DNA from: Corythucha ciliata
Taxonomy: Eukaryota > Arthropoda > Insecta > Hemiptera > Tingidae
Direction of reading: 5' to 3'
Length of the DNA stretch: 64,000 nucleotides
Assembly (NCBI GenBank): GCA_038030265.1
Contig: CM075938.1
Span: forward strand, 12,067,009 to 12,131,008
The position numbers and the translations under genes are program-made. The notes beneath the pieces are model-generated. The model searched no databases and had not been told where the DNA came from. It worked only from the letters and a program-made list of their open reading frames with translations. Shown in pieces: positions 34,472-45,536 of this stretch. How positions within the stretch are numbered: position 1 is the first letter of the stretch; the number at the start of each line of letters is the position of its first letter.

Positions 34472-34800
34472 CAGGCCCGGATTTATGCCTAGGCAGACTA
34501 GGTAGCTGCCTAGGGGCCCTGGCCATTAGAGGGCCCCTAGCCTTTTTCTAAATAAATAAAAACTAACCTACATGTATAATTGTATATGAGGTATGTATTC
34601 GCTTACAACTCTGGAGCAGAAATCTGGAAAAAGGACGCAGCCGCCTCTAGGAAAGTTCAGTGCGTGGGGGGGGGGGGAGCTAATCACTCTACACCATCGG
34701 TTCTCAACCCTTTCACGGTCACACTCCCCTTGGACCATGAAAATTTGTTGCCCCCCTCCCCATTGCATTGAAGTTTTTTAAAATTTTAAACAGACATGTT
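34472..34800. mobile_element. Two hAT-like transposon termini
   Basis: CAGGCCCGGATTTATGCCTA at 34472, with the palindromic TAGCTGCCTAGGGGCCC block, matches a common hAT-type 5' end. At 34693, CACCATCGGTTCTCAACCCT resembles the CAGTGGTTCTCAACC class of hAT ends. Partner ends and target duplications were not found, so these are likely fragments. Confidence 0.4.
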
Positions 34801-35010
34801 AAAGATCCGAAACCAGGAAAAGCATCGATTTTGGTCAAACCACGAAGGGACGCACTCGTTTTTGGCCACTTGCACACTTTTCAGAACGTATAAAGGCAGT
34901 GGTCACGTAATCAAAAACTCTTAAGTGCAATGAAGAGCCTCCACGCTCGAGTACCACGGTTGACCATCTTAGAACCGAGAAAATTGACCGAAATGACAAT
35001 AAGGCCAAAC

Positions 35011-36962
35011 CAGTGGCGGATTTACGGGGAGGGTTTTGGGGGTTTCAACCCCCCCCCCCCTAAGAAGATGGTGCCTACTGTAAAATGTGGACTGTTGAAG
35101 AGGGAGCTGCACAGATGATTTTTTGACACACCATCGTCACTGAACACTCGAGACTGAAATTGAGTAAAAGCGCTAATTCAATAGATAACGTGAAAAAATC
35201 ACTAATCCATGGCGAAAATTTAGAGAACCTCCTAATTCACGGCTACAACTAGGAAAACTGCTAATTACTTCCCACCTAAAATGGAAATTAAACGCTTATC
35301 CGCGGCTGAAAATACAGATAAGGTTCAAGTCGCGGCAAAAAGCGCACAAAAAAAAAAGCAACTGAAAAAATAAAGTCACTGATTCGTGGATCAATTTTTA
35401 GAAAATCCACTAATTCGCAGTTCACCGCTAAAATTAAGACAATATTTGGCGGCTACGGTGAGAAATAGTGTCAAGTCGCGGCAAAAATAGTAAAAAAGCG
35501 CTGCCAAAATTGAGGAAAACGCTACGCCACGGAAACACGCTCACTTACGGCTAAAACAGAGACAAACCGCTTATTCCCGATTAAAATTGAGGAAAAAAGC
35601 TTATTCGCTGCTGTAATTGTAGAAATGCGTTATTTCGCGGCATAAGTTGACAATAAACTCTCATTCACAGCTATGAAATGGAGAAAAACGATAATTCGCG
35701 CATTAGGAGGCCCGCTTATTCGGGGCTGAGAGCGGTAATTCGCGGGTAAAATTAATAAATAATTCACAACTGAAACTAGGGAATATCTCGCGGCTAAATT
35801 TGAGTTATAGCGCTAATTTGTGGCAATAGAGATGAAAAATCGCTAATCCACATGACTGAGAAGTGAAGAAAAACGCTAATAGGCTAAAATGGAGAAAAGT
35901 CGGTAACACGCTGCTGAAATTGAGGGGGAAACGCTTATTTATCGGATACATGTGATTAGACCCAGTAATTCATGGCTAAAACTGAGAAAGACTACGCGTT
36001 AATTCCAGGCTAAAATTGAGACAAATCGCTCATTCGCTTCTAAAATGGAAACGAACGCTAGTTTACGGAGCAATTTGACAAAATCTGCTAATTCACAGCT
36101 AGAATAGAGAAAACGCGATAATTTGCTTGTATTATAAAGATTCTAAACTGGTAAATTCACCGAAATTAAAATCCTTAAATGGCCATCCACCATCGCATGG
36201 ATATCCAGTGAGAAAAATTCCTATTTTGTGGGAATTTGCCAGGCTTTGCGCTAAGGCAAGTTAGCCAGAGTTTCGCTGCCAGAAAAAAGGCCCCAAAACC
36301 CGCAATTTCGCTAAAATTAATATAATTAAGGCCCTAAACTTTTATTTTCGGGCTAATTAGGACAGGAAAGTCGCATTGCCGTGGACATTAGGCCATGGAA
36401 CTTCTAATCTTTTGGGTATTCGGTATGCTCTGTGGGGCTTTAGGACCAGACATTTCAAACACAATGCTTGGCGCATATAATCTTGCAATTACACGGCTAT
36501 TCGTGAGGCCATGGACACTGTCGGGGTCGTTAGACCAAATGATTTCAAACTTGTGCAATTCTATTGAATTAAGCCGTGGACATTGCCGAATTTAAGCCAG
36601 GAAAGCCAGTTGCTAAAAAACCTAGGAAACTTCCAATTTCTCCAAAAAATGCTGTGACTTTTGTCTATTTGTCAGGGTGCTGTCGTAGCGTTGACACTAT
36701 TATCTAGATTCCGCGTTCACTAAACTAAAAAATCCCCGAAACTTTCATATTCGCGAAATCGTGAAACAGTGCAGTATCGTGAGTTTCTGACAGGAAGTTC
36801 TCATCCATGTCTCTATTTTGCATCATGATCACTTTAAAAATAAGGCCCGGACCTTACTAATTCTCCCTATGCTAATGACTAGAACATTGTTTCATAAGAA
36901 GAAAGAGTTTATCAGATTTGTGGTGGAACCCCTCCCAAGATAAAATCCTAGATCCGCCACTG
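35011..36962. mobile_element. Non-autonomous hAT element carrying a repeat array
   Basis: The termini CAGTGGCGGATTTA (35011) and, reversed, CAGTGGCGGATCTA (36962) bound 1952 bp. They are flanked by a perfect 8-bp direct repeat GGCCAAAC (35003-35010 and 36963-36970). The 8-bp duplication together with a CAGTGGCG terminus is diagnostic of the hAT superfamily. No transposase frame is present. About 1 kb of the interior is family A repeat (35140-36160), followed by about 740 bp of unassigned sequence. The clean target duplication argues that the whole interior moved as one unit, or that the array grew inside it afterwards. Confidence 0.85.
35140..36160 (-). repeat. Family A array (reverse) inside the hAT element
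   Basis: About 30 diverged units of AATTCGCGGCTAAAATTGAG plus AAAAACGC. It is the longest run of this family in the window and lies wholly between the hAT termini. Confidence 0.85.
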
Positions 36963-37189
36963 GGCCAAACGCTCATTTATGACCACTTTTAAGGCAATGA
37001 CAGCCCCCATTGGTGCAATTTGACCGGGAACTAACTACCAGGACCGTCGAGAGAATATTCGAGGCCAGGGACGAAACTGAATGGGGCCCTTCCACCTGGA
37101 TGAGTGACAGACCCAGTGCCAACTACAAAATAATCAACAAGGCCCCAACACAGTACAATGACCCCCTTAAGGCACAACCAAAACAACGG

Positions 37190-38410
37190 TTCAACCCCAG
37201 CGAAGCTGTAGAACCTCCGACGACAGCAACATATCAAGCCACAGCGAAGCTCCAACCACAGCAAAGAACCAACCACTAAAAAAGTCCAACCACAGCAAAG
37301 GTCCAACAACTGCAAAGCTGCAACCACAGCAAAGGTCCAACCACTGCAAAAGTCCAACCACTGCAAAAGTCCAACCACAGCAAGGGTCCAACAACAGCAA
37401 ACGTCCAACCACTGCAAAAATCAAACCACAGCCAAGGTCCAACCACAGCAAAGCTGCAACCGCAGCAAAGGTCTCAACCACAGCTAAGGACCAACAACAG
37501 CAAAGGTCCAACCAAAGCAAAGGTCCAACCACTGTAAAGGTCTAACCGCAGCAAAGTTCTCATCTACAACAAAGGTCAAACCACAGCAAAGGTCCTACCA
37601 CTGCGAAAGTCCAACCACAGCCAAGGTCCAACCACAGCAAAGGCCCAACCACAGCAAAGGCCCAACCACAGCAAAGGCCCAACCACAGCAAAGGCCCAAC
37701 CACAGCAAAGTTCTCAACTACAGCAAAGGTCCAACCACACGTAACGTCTAACTACAGCAAAGGTCCAACCACTACAAAGGTACAACCACTGCAAAGGTCC
37801 AACCACAGCAAACATCCAACCACTGCAAAGGTCCTACCACTGCGAAAGTCCAACCACAGCAAAGGTCCAACCACATCAAAGGTATCCAAGCACAGCAAAG
37901 TTCTCAACTACAACAAAGGCACAACCACACCAAAGGTCCAACCACAGCAAAGGTCCAACCACTACAAAGGTACAACCATTGCAAAGGTCCAACCACAGCA
38001 AACATCCAACCACTGCAAAGGCCCAACCACAGCAAACGTCCAACCTCAGCAAACGTCCAACCACACGAAAGGTCCAACCATCGCAAAAGTCCAACAACAG
38101 CCAAGTTCCAACCACAGCAAAGGTCCAAACACTGCAAAAGTCCAACCACAGCCAAGTTCCAACCACAGCAAAGCTGCAACCGCAGCAAAGTTCTCAATTA
38201 CATCAAAGGTCCAACCACAGCAAAGGTCTAACCACAGCAAAGGTCCAACCACTGCAAAAGTCCAACCCCAGCCAAAGTCCAACCACAGCAAAGCTGCAAC
38301 CGCAGCAAAGGTCTCAACCACAGCAAAGTTGCAACCGCAGCAAAGGTCTCAACCACTACAAAGGTCCAACCACTGCAAATCTCCAACCACAGTTGAGATC
38401 CCAGTAAAGC
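37190..38410 (+). repeat. 17-18-bp tandem array (CAAAGGTCCAACCACAG)
   Basis: Some 65-70 units of about 17-18 bp, consensus CCAACCACAGCAAAGGTC, with higher-order blocks repeated (for example CAAAGCTGCAACCGCAGCAA several times). It produces long open frames on both strands (Trp/Val/Leu-rich on minus, Gln/Thr/Ser-rich on plus) that are repeat artefacts. A second array of the same family is at 43840-44215. Confidence 0.9.
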
Positions 38411-40232
38411 TTTCCCTTTTTTTCTTCCTTTTCTTGATTTTTAAAATCCGAGCCCCCAAGGAAAACCAGGCCCGGGGATAAAGGACCCAGTGCTCCCCCC
38501 CTCTCTCTCTCTCGACAGGCCTACCGACTGCATTTCTCAGTTATTGAGTATGGGCTGAGGGACTCAGGGGCAGTGTAAAGAAACAAAAATGTGACGTTCC
38601 TGAAGTTTCCTATAATTGTATGGTTGGCCTCATCCTTGAGGGCCCCCCTGACCCTATTGCCGAGAGGAGGAATTTATTTATAATTTACCTGTTAATCCAG
38701 TCGAATTGTAATCAAAAATCAGTCTCACGTGCACGAAATCGGGTAGTAGAATGTTCGGGACAAGGTAAAGAAAGCAATGGGTGCGAGTGAGAGGATAAAC
38801 GCTAAAACAAGAAGCGCAAAAGTCAAATATGGAGTACAAGCGTTAGCCAGATACGTTTCTAGGTGTGGCTATAATGACTTTATAGAGGCTTGGAAAATGA
38901 CTTTATGTGCCTTAAAAGTAGCTAAACTGACGATTGACGCCATGAAAATGTTAGAACTGACTGTTTCTACCCCGATAATGGCAAAACCGTGCATTCGCGC
39001 TCCAAAATTGGCTAAATAAACCATTCCAAACACCATTGAAAATGGTCAAACTGAAAAATTCGTGACCTAAAATAACCAAAGTCCCTAAAAATTTCAATGT
39101 TCACAGTATTTCGCTCTAAAAAACATCAAACTGGTCATTTACGCCCTTTGGAAAGCGTTTCGTCCCGATTTTGAATAGGAAAATCACTAAATTCTTTCAC
39201 AGCTTAGCGACTGAACGGTCTCAAGCGTCGTATAAGGTTGAACGAGCTGAATCCAGTTCATTTTTCATTTAATAAGGCAGTCATTTCTTATTATCCTTTC
39301 CTACACCACCGGGACATCATGATCTCTTATTATGACCCACAAATCGACGACCCAGGGCTATCTAACTACAGTTTAATCGCAACACGGCTACCAGATTATT
39401 CTCCCTTTACAAATTCCTGGAGCTCACAGAGGAGTTCAATTAGGTGGGTGAGGAGTTACAGTGAGGGAGTATAACATTGAACGCACTCCCACCTCGTTAA
39501 CATCGTCGAAAATCCGTACCTTCTACTTCCCCCCCCCCTAACCACCATCATACTCTCCTAAAACCCGCGGCCTCTAAAGGAACGAGCAACTTTCCAGCCG
39601 GTGCCTCCTCCTCTCGTCCCATTCCTATAACGCAAAGGAAAACTCACTTCGGAAACTTCGTTAGGATAATTTAGAATTTGCAAGCTGAGGCTTCGAGAAG
39701 ACACAAAAGTTCATTCCCCCCACACCCCTCACACCTCCTCATCTTAGTCATTCCCTCGTTATATAACGAGAAACAACCTGTTAGAATCCCTCCCCACGGT
39801 ATGTTATTTCAGTAATTTCTGTGTAATTTTCAAGGGGGTAGAATTTTTTGAAGTGTCGTGAAAAAGGGGCTCCGTATTAAATGAGGCACATTCCCCCCCC
39901 CACCCCTAACTTCTCTTATTTGTAATATAAAAACGTCCTGCTCACGTTCGATAAGAGCGCCATGAACAGTAAACTTTTCCGACTGGATGTTCAAAATTCA
40001 GTTCAGCTAAAAGAGCGAAGGAAGACGGTGAGGCGGTAAGTGGGTTTAAATCTATGAGGTAGGCTTTTAAAGCTTTCAAGTTTCCCAATTGCCTTCCACC
40101 CTATAGATCGCCTCTATAAAACGCGACAACTTAATTTATTTATAGCCTTTTTCGTGCGGTGGCAGCTATTTTCCGACAGGGGACATTTTAGAGTTGATTA
40201 ATATAAATAATAGCAGAGCCGAGTATACTCAC
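38411..40232. other. Non-coding stretch with weak family B-like units
   Basis: Weak ~30-bp units (GCTAAACTG, TTCGCGCTCCAAAATTGG) occur at 38800-39170. A CT run lies at 38500. No gene is supported. It probably lies in an intron of the CUB gene. Confidence 0.35.
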
Positions 40233-40377
40233 TCTGATCTTTGACCGCAGTTATGACGAGGACGAAACCGTTCAAATCAGTTCCCCAACCGTCTGTAACG
40301 TATCTGAGCGTGACGAAATTCGTGCGCGTGTACAGCGCTCCGACGGCGCTTTTTGTATTTCGACAACTAAGGTCCGC
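40233..40377 (-). CDS. CUB-domain protein, internal exon (C-terminal half of a CUB domain)
   Basis: This 145-nt exon is bounded by a T18AACAG acceptor and a GTGAGT donor. Its translation starts ADLSCRNTKSAVGALYT and continues RTNFVTLRYVTDGWGTD then LNGFVLVITAVKD, the second half of a CUB beta-sandwich (the G-W-G-T...G-F-x-L block). It joins in phase to the upstream exon at 40448-40630 across a 70-bp intron. CUB domains are extracellular protein-interaction modules of developmental and synaptic proteins. The pair resembles arthropod CUB/LDLa-type membrane or secreted proteins, but the gene cannot be named from one domain. It is intact and spliced with good sites, which sets it apart from the transposon debris around it. 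Confidence 0.75.
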
Positions 40378-40447
40378 CTGTTAAAAAAAAAAAAAAAAAC
40401 ACAATTAATGAGCGAGTAGAAGTGACGGGACAGAAGAGTTATAGGAC

Positions 40448-40630
40448 CTTATACGGGCCGACGGGATGAGCGCCGTCGTAAATGTACAAATGATCGTTAC
40501 AGTCCAAGCTAAGCTGGTCAAAGCGAAGCATGAATCTTTGAAGGATCGAGTCCGTTTGGAACGTGATGGCGCAGTCGAGATTTCGCTCGTTTCTCGACGT
40601 CAACACGGCTCCATCGATCTTTCTGTATAC
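40448..40630 (-). CDS. CUB-domain protein, internal exon (N-terminal half of a CUB domain)
   Basis: A 61-codon exon lies between the acceptor TTCTACAACAG and the donor AAG/GTCCTA. It starts VYRKIDGAVLTSRNERNLDC and includes ITFQTDSILQRFMLRFDQL and CNDHLYIYDG. These are the typical CUB features: a Cys, then the F-x-x-F-x-L strand and a C-x-D-x-L-x-I-Y-D-G calcium-site block. The exon is in phase 0 and joins the 40233-40377 exon after codon K61 (GPYK/ADLSC), completing one domain. The donor GTCCTA is weaker than consensus. Further exons upstream (above 40700) and downstream were searched by eye and not found, so long introns are likely. Confidence 0.75.
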
Positions 40631-42180
40631 CTGTTGTAGAAAATGATTTTTACAAAGCGACTGCATACTATCTGTAACAAAAGAGAAAGAAACACATATT
40701 TTTTAGTGCATCGTTAGACATTTAGGGGCGTGAGTGCTAGACTTGAAAGGAAAGACTAGAGAGAGAGAGAGAGAGAATTTCCAAAAGAAGTTAATTGTGT
40801 GTCAAGTTCAAACATCCTCGTATACAAGCTTCGGTTGACACAAATATTGCTTTTGATCCTAGAAAGGCTTGTGAAAGCGGATAAAAGCGGAGGATGCTCA
40901 ACACTGGAATTTTGCGTTTTGATACTAAATACCATCAAGATGAGAATAGAATACCATCAACTTAAATTAAAACCGTGTTTTTACGCTGTAAATATTTACA
41001 ATAACCGTTTCTTTCGTTCACCCATCACGGCGGCCCATTAAAAAAAACTACGCTGGCGGTACGAGTGAAGAAAGGGTGTGAGTGGCAACAAGTCTAACCC
41101 CCCCAAACCCCACCGCACCCAACGTTATTTCCACAGTTGAAGTCTCTAGTGGTCAAGTTTAGCGTGTCTGATGGAGTCAAGAAGCAGCCTAAAGGGTAGT
41201 TTTAAGTCTCCAGAGGAAACGAACTTTCGCACACTCTCCAAACTATTTCCCTTCAACTTGCGGCGAGGTGGCTTCGTAGAATAAAACATTGAAGCACGTT
41301 TCACGCGTCAAGTTTTTATTTTTCGTTTGATGGCGTGTTATATTCAAAAATTTAGAAGTTTAAGGGAGGAGGGTTAAGGGCCAAAGCACCCACGTCCGTA
41401 TAACTTAATTTTCCTTTTAAAAAACTTCGACGTAGAGATAGGCCGGAATCAGCCGTAGAGCGAAATCTAAAAAAAATGGGAGGAACTGGTATTGACGGCA
41501 AAAAACTCGCAGATCAGCTGTTCCGTCTCAATTTTAGTCTAGAAATTGCATCGAGATACCACGAATTAGGGATTTTCCTTAATTTTATAACCAAAAAAAA
41601 GGCGCTTTTCCTGAATCCCCTTTATAGCCATCAGTTAGATGTGAATTAGCGATTTTTCTTATTTTTGGCAGCGAGTTAGTGATTTTTTTCACATCCTAAC
41701 AACCTAAAAATCCCCATTTTTCCGTACTTAACCTATAAAGGACCCGATTCGAACTCAAGCTCGGGGTGCCCCCCCCCCTCTTATCATTACACCGGTACGT
41801 TACCGACGGGAACCGTAAAATATTCCGAAATCCAGGTTATCCCGTGTCAAGGCACGCAGCGCACTCTAGCCGAGGGCATCGGGGTCAGTCAAATCAGCGA
41901 ATTTAATTATTTTGTAGAACTAGGCCGGCAAAATTGGTTAGTTGGAGGCCGAAACTGCACAAAGTTGTTTTCCTGAAAGAGCTTAACTTAAATCATGGTG
42001 TTGTACCTCCGAATTGGAGGGGCCATGGCCCCTCCCTTGGAGTCGAGATCGCTTGCGCAAAAAAAAAAAAAAAAAAAACAGAAGCCCGAGGATCTGAGGT
42101 CCTCGAGAGTCGCGAAATGCCAAGTTATTTAAGGGAAAAACTCTCACGAACGGCCTCACTGAGGGGGTAAACTGATGACG
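40631..42180. other. Likely intron of the CUB gene; no other gene seen
   Basis: Contains a GA run (about 40760) and a short block of family A units (41520-41700). Near 41755, read on the minus strand, GAGTTCGAATCGGGTCC resembles a box B. An A18 run lies at 42060. Nothing else is supported. Confidence 0.35.
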
Positions 42181-42470
42181 TTGAACGCCGCGCCGCCACG
42201 TCAAAGACAAAATTTACGCGAAAGGTCCACCGCCAAGGGCAAACTTTAAGCGAAACGTCACATTGTGAAGAGAAAACTCTTTCGAAAGGCCGCGGCACAA
42301 CGAGTAAACTATACGCAAAATGCCCCCGAGGCGGGCAAAACGCAACATTCAGGAAAACACTCTCACGTGAAATCGCCATATTCAAGGTAAAATTTACGTG
42401 AAATGCCGCGTCAAGGGCAACAAGTATGCGAAATGCTTCACCAAGAGCCTCGTCAAGGTGACATTTGTCC
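42180..42470 (-). repeat. Degenerate ~36-bp tandem array (GCGAAATGCCGCGTCAAGG)
   Basis: About eight units of CGTCAAGGGCAAAATTTACG plus CGAAATGC variants. It passes directly into the 20-bp array at 42480. Confidence 0.65.
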
Positions 42471-42479
42471 ATTTTATGA

Positions 42480-43560
42480 AAAAACTCGTCGGTTACACGA
42501 AAAAATTGTCAATTTCATAACGAAATTGTCTGTTTTATGAGAAAACTTTCAATTTTTTAAAACATCTCAAGCATATGAACATGATGGTTGATTTTATGAG
42601 GACATTTTTGAGTCTAACAGGCGTCAATTTGATGAGTATATCGTCAGTTTGATAAGGAAACAGTCAATTTTATGAATGAAATGACGTATTGTATGAGGAA
42701 TTGTCAATATAATGAGAAAATTGCCCATTTTCAATTAATTTTAAATTTTGCAAGGAAATTGTTAGTTCGAATTGGAAATTGTGGAAAAAAAGGAACTCGT
42801 AAATTTTCTTGGAATCGATAATTTTCGGACGAAATTTCCAGTTTCACGAGGAAATTGTACTAGCAAATTGATATTTTTATTAGCGCATTGTCAATTTAAT
42901 TAAAAACCTGTCAATTTGAAGCCGAAATTGACAATTTTACGAGGAAATCGTCAATTTTATTAAGAAATCGTCGATTTTATGAGGACATTGTCAATTCTAT
43001 GAGGAAATTGTATATTTTACGAGTAAATTGTCAACTTTACGAGGAAATTGTCAATTTTATGAGGAAATCGTCTATTTTATGAGGACATTGTCAATTTTAA
43101 GAGGAATTCGCCTCTTTTACGAGAAAAATTGTATGTTTTATGAGGAAATTGTCAAATTTATGAAGAAATCGTCAATTTTATTAGGAAATCGTCTATTTTT
43201 TGTGAGGAAATTGTCAATTTTAAGAGGAATTCGCCTCTTTTACGAGGAAATTGTAACTTTTGTGATGAAATTGTGAATTTTATGAGGAAATGATAAATTT
43301 TATGTGGAAATTGTCTATTTTATGAGGAAATTCACAATTATATCAGTAAATTGTCAATTTTATGAGTAAAATATCTATTTTATAAGGAAAATGTAAATTT
43401 TATGCGTAATTTATATATTTTATGAGGAAATTTTCAATTTTAAAAGGAAATTGTCAATTTCATGAGGAAATTGTATATTTTATTAGGAAATTTTAATTTT
43501 TATGAGCGAATTGTCAATTTCATGAGGATATTGTCAATTTGATGAACAGCTGATTCGGGA
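42480..43560 (+). repeat. Degenerate 20-bp tandem array (GAGGAAATTGTCAATTTTAT)
   Basis: About 50 units of GAGGAAATTGTCAATTTTAT, best preserved from 42930 to 43330, decaying towards both ends. The unit contains the near-palindrome AAATTGTCAATTT. Open frames through it are repeat products. Confidence 0.9.
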
Positions 43561-43839
43561 AATTTGTTTGCCAGTAAACCAATTTCCTAGGTGGCCTATT
43601 TCAGTGACCGATTGCGCCGATTTTTCGCACTAAGATTTTTTTTTTAGCTGGTTCCACTCAATAAAAAAGTAATTTCCCGGATTTCGCTCACTAAAAATCC
43701 TTATTTTGAGGGTTACAATCGCAGTGCTAGCCGTGGAACATAAGAGCTTCCCCTCCACCACTGCGCTGTGTTCACTTCATTCGGTAGAAGGCATGTTCTG
43801 GATTGGCGCCGGGACGATTGCACTGTCTCCTCTTTGAAC

Positions 43840-44215
43840 CAAGGTCCAACCAACGCAATGGTCCAACCAGAGCAAAGGCCCATCCACAGAAACTGTCCAG
43901 CCTCAGCACGCCTCCTACCACTGCATAGGTCGAACCACAGTCAAGGTCCAACCACAGATTAGACCTTCCAACCACAGTAAATCCTCAACCACAGTCAAGC
44001 TCCAAACCACTGCAAAGCTCCAACCACAAAAAAGGTCCAGCCACAGCATAGGTCCAACCACAGCAAAGGTCCAACCACATCAGCAAAGCTCTCGACCACA
44101 TCAGCGAAGCTCTCAACCACTGCAAACTGCGAAGGTCCAACCACAGTTAGTACCTCCAAGCACAGTAAAGCCCCCAATCACAGTAAAGCTCCTAGCCACA
44201 GTAAAGCTCTTGCGG
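43840..44215 (+). repeat. Second 17-18-bp array (CCAACCACAGCAAAGGTC)
   Basis: About 20 units of the same family as at 37.2-38.4 kb, in the same orientation, 5.4 kb further on. Slightly more diverged. Confidence 0.85.
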
Positions 44216-44307
44216 CTGAAATGGTTAGCTTTGTGAGCTTACTCAACAATGAGTGGTGAGGCCCCTCAATTCCCCATTCGAGCTAAAATGCTATTATTTG
44301 CCCGGTA

Positions 44308-44888
44308 GGGGAGACCGGGGCTAGTTGTCACAGGGGCATGTCGTCACAAGAGCTGATTTTCACGTTGAAAATTGTTGGAATTGATAACGCGCATTACCGT
44401 AGCTGGTTTCCCAGTTGGGCATTGTCCGCTAAATGATCTGACGCAAGAATGACCATTTACGAGGGCGATTCTAGATTAGGGAAATTTCGTTTTAACTTTT
44501 GGCTTTTTTTATCCACGGTTCTCGATGACGGATTCGAAAGATAGAACCCTCCACTAGATCTATCAAGAGTGTTACTTAAACGAAAAACCTGTTTTTATCG
44601 CTGGTGGTGAGTTGGGTTATAAGAATAGCACTGTGGGGCTGGTTGTCACAACACGTGTGGGGCATGTTTTCACACAGTGTGCGGTCCACTAGCACGCTCC
44701 CAGTGCTTCGAAGCACTTGATGCGATTGTAAGGTTGTCAACTAGACGCTTCTTTTCACTCCACCGTGATTTGGTGGCGTTCTTGTTACGTCGCTTGATAT
44801 CTATTGACGTATCATCGAAGCACATACAAAGATGACAGTTGAAAATTGAAAATGGAAAAAAGTGTGACTACTAGCCCCGGTCTTCCCT
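44308..44888. mobile_element. 581-bp non-autonomous TIR element, TA target duplication
   Basis: Left GGGGAGACCGGGGCTAGTTG and right (reverse complement) GGGAAGACCGGGGCTAGTAG, each followed by TCACA, are flanked by TA at 44306-44307 and 44889-44890. The interior repeats the terminal motif GGGGCTGGTTGTCACA near 44636. No transposase frame. Confidence 0.75.
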
Positions 44889-45207
44889 ATATGTGATTTT
44901 TACAATTTTCTCTCTCTTGGTTGAGTTATTTTGATACTTCTTGCCTGATGCAATTTGTCCAAACAAGCATACCTACATTGTTGCTCAAATCAATTAGCAA
45001 ATTTTTCTCAATTTCAGCCTCTAATAACCGCTTTTTTTCGGAATTTCGTGGCCCTAAATTCATGAACAAAGATCCTAAAGATCTTAAAGCTTTTCAGAGG
45101 CCCGGGGTCTGTTCGCCCCCTCCCCCCACGCCCTCACTATTACCATGGCACGCTACTGATTATTTTTTAGATAGATACGAGGGGCTCTGTTGCCGGTATT
45201 TCAATAA

Positions 45208-45536
45208 AAGAGGTAAATTGATTAACTGATGTTACCCGGACAACTCGGGAAGGCAAATCCTAACATAATTCGGCGTGGTTTACCGATCAGGAGAAACGCC
45301 CAAGAGTTTCGACAAACAACGGCCCCTGAGTGGGGTTTGGCTATGTTCATTCCTCTCTCTGCGTCTCTCAAGGCCGTCGCCGAGGCGCAATTGGCAGTGT
45401 ATTGGACTAGCATTCCAGAGGTTACGGGTTCAAATCCCGTCGGGGAGCCCATTTTTTTTTTCTCGAAGCTCGAATTGTGTTAGGCTTTGCCTTCCCGAAT
45501 CCTCTGTGTTAACATCAGTTAATTAATTTACCTCTT
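45208..45536 (+). mobile_element. 329-bp TIR element carrying a tRNA-like gene
   Basis: The termini AAGAGGTAAATTGATTAACT (left) and AAGAGGTAAATTAATTAACT (right, reverse complement) continue through GATGTTA. An inner inverted pair (GGGAAGGCAAATCCTAACA / GGGAAGGCAAAGCCTAACA) brackets the centre. Inside is one tRNA-like gene followed by a T10 run. The layout repeats that of the palindromic element at 4.1-5.3 kb: tRNA-like gene ending GGGGAGC, a T run and then CTCG. Confidence 0.8.
45375..45448 (+). tRNA. tRNA-like gene (anticodon position AGC)
   Basis: T arm ACGGG-TTCAAAT-CCCGT is perfect. Anticodon stem TTGGA/TCCAG has loop CTAGCAT (U33 present, AGC at 34-36). Box A-like GGCGCAATTGGCAGTG is present. 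The 5' acceptor strand does not pair with the 3' CGGGGAG, so it is probably a pseudo-tRNA serving as an internal Pol III promoter. A T10 run follows. Confidence 0.5.

Noticed and set aside
37010..38407. Long open frames on both strands rich in Trp-Leu-Val or Gln-Thr-Ser
   Set aside because: They come from the 17-18-bp tandem repeat, whose period keeps frames open on both strands; no start context or splice signal supports them.
41735..41830. tRNA or SINE head on the minus strand
   Set aside because: Only a box B-like GAGTTCGAATCGGG is present; no convincing box A or cloverleaf.
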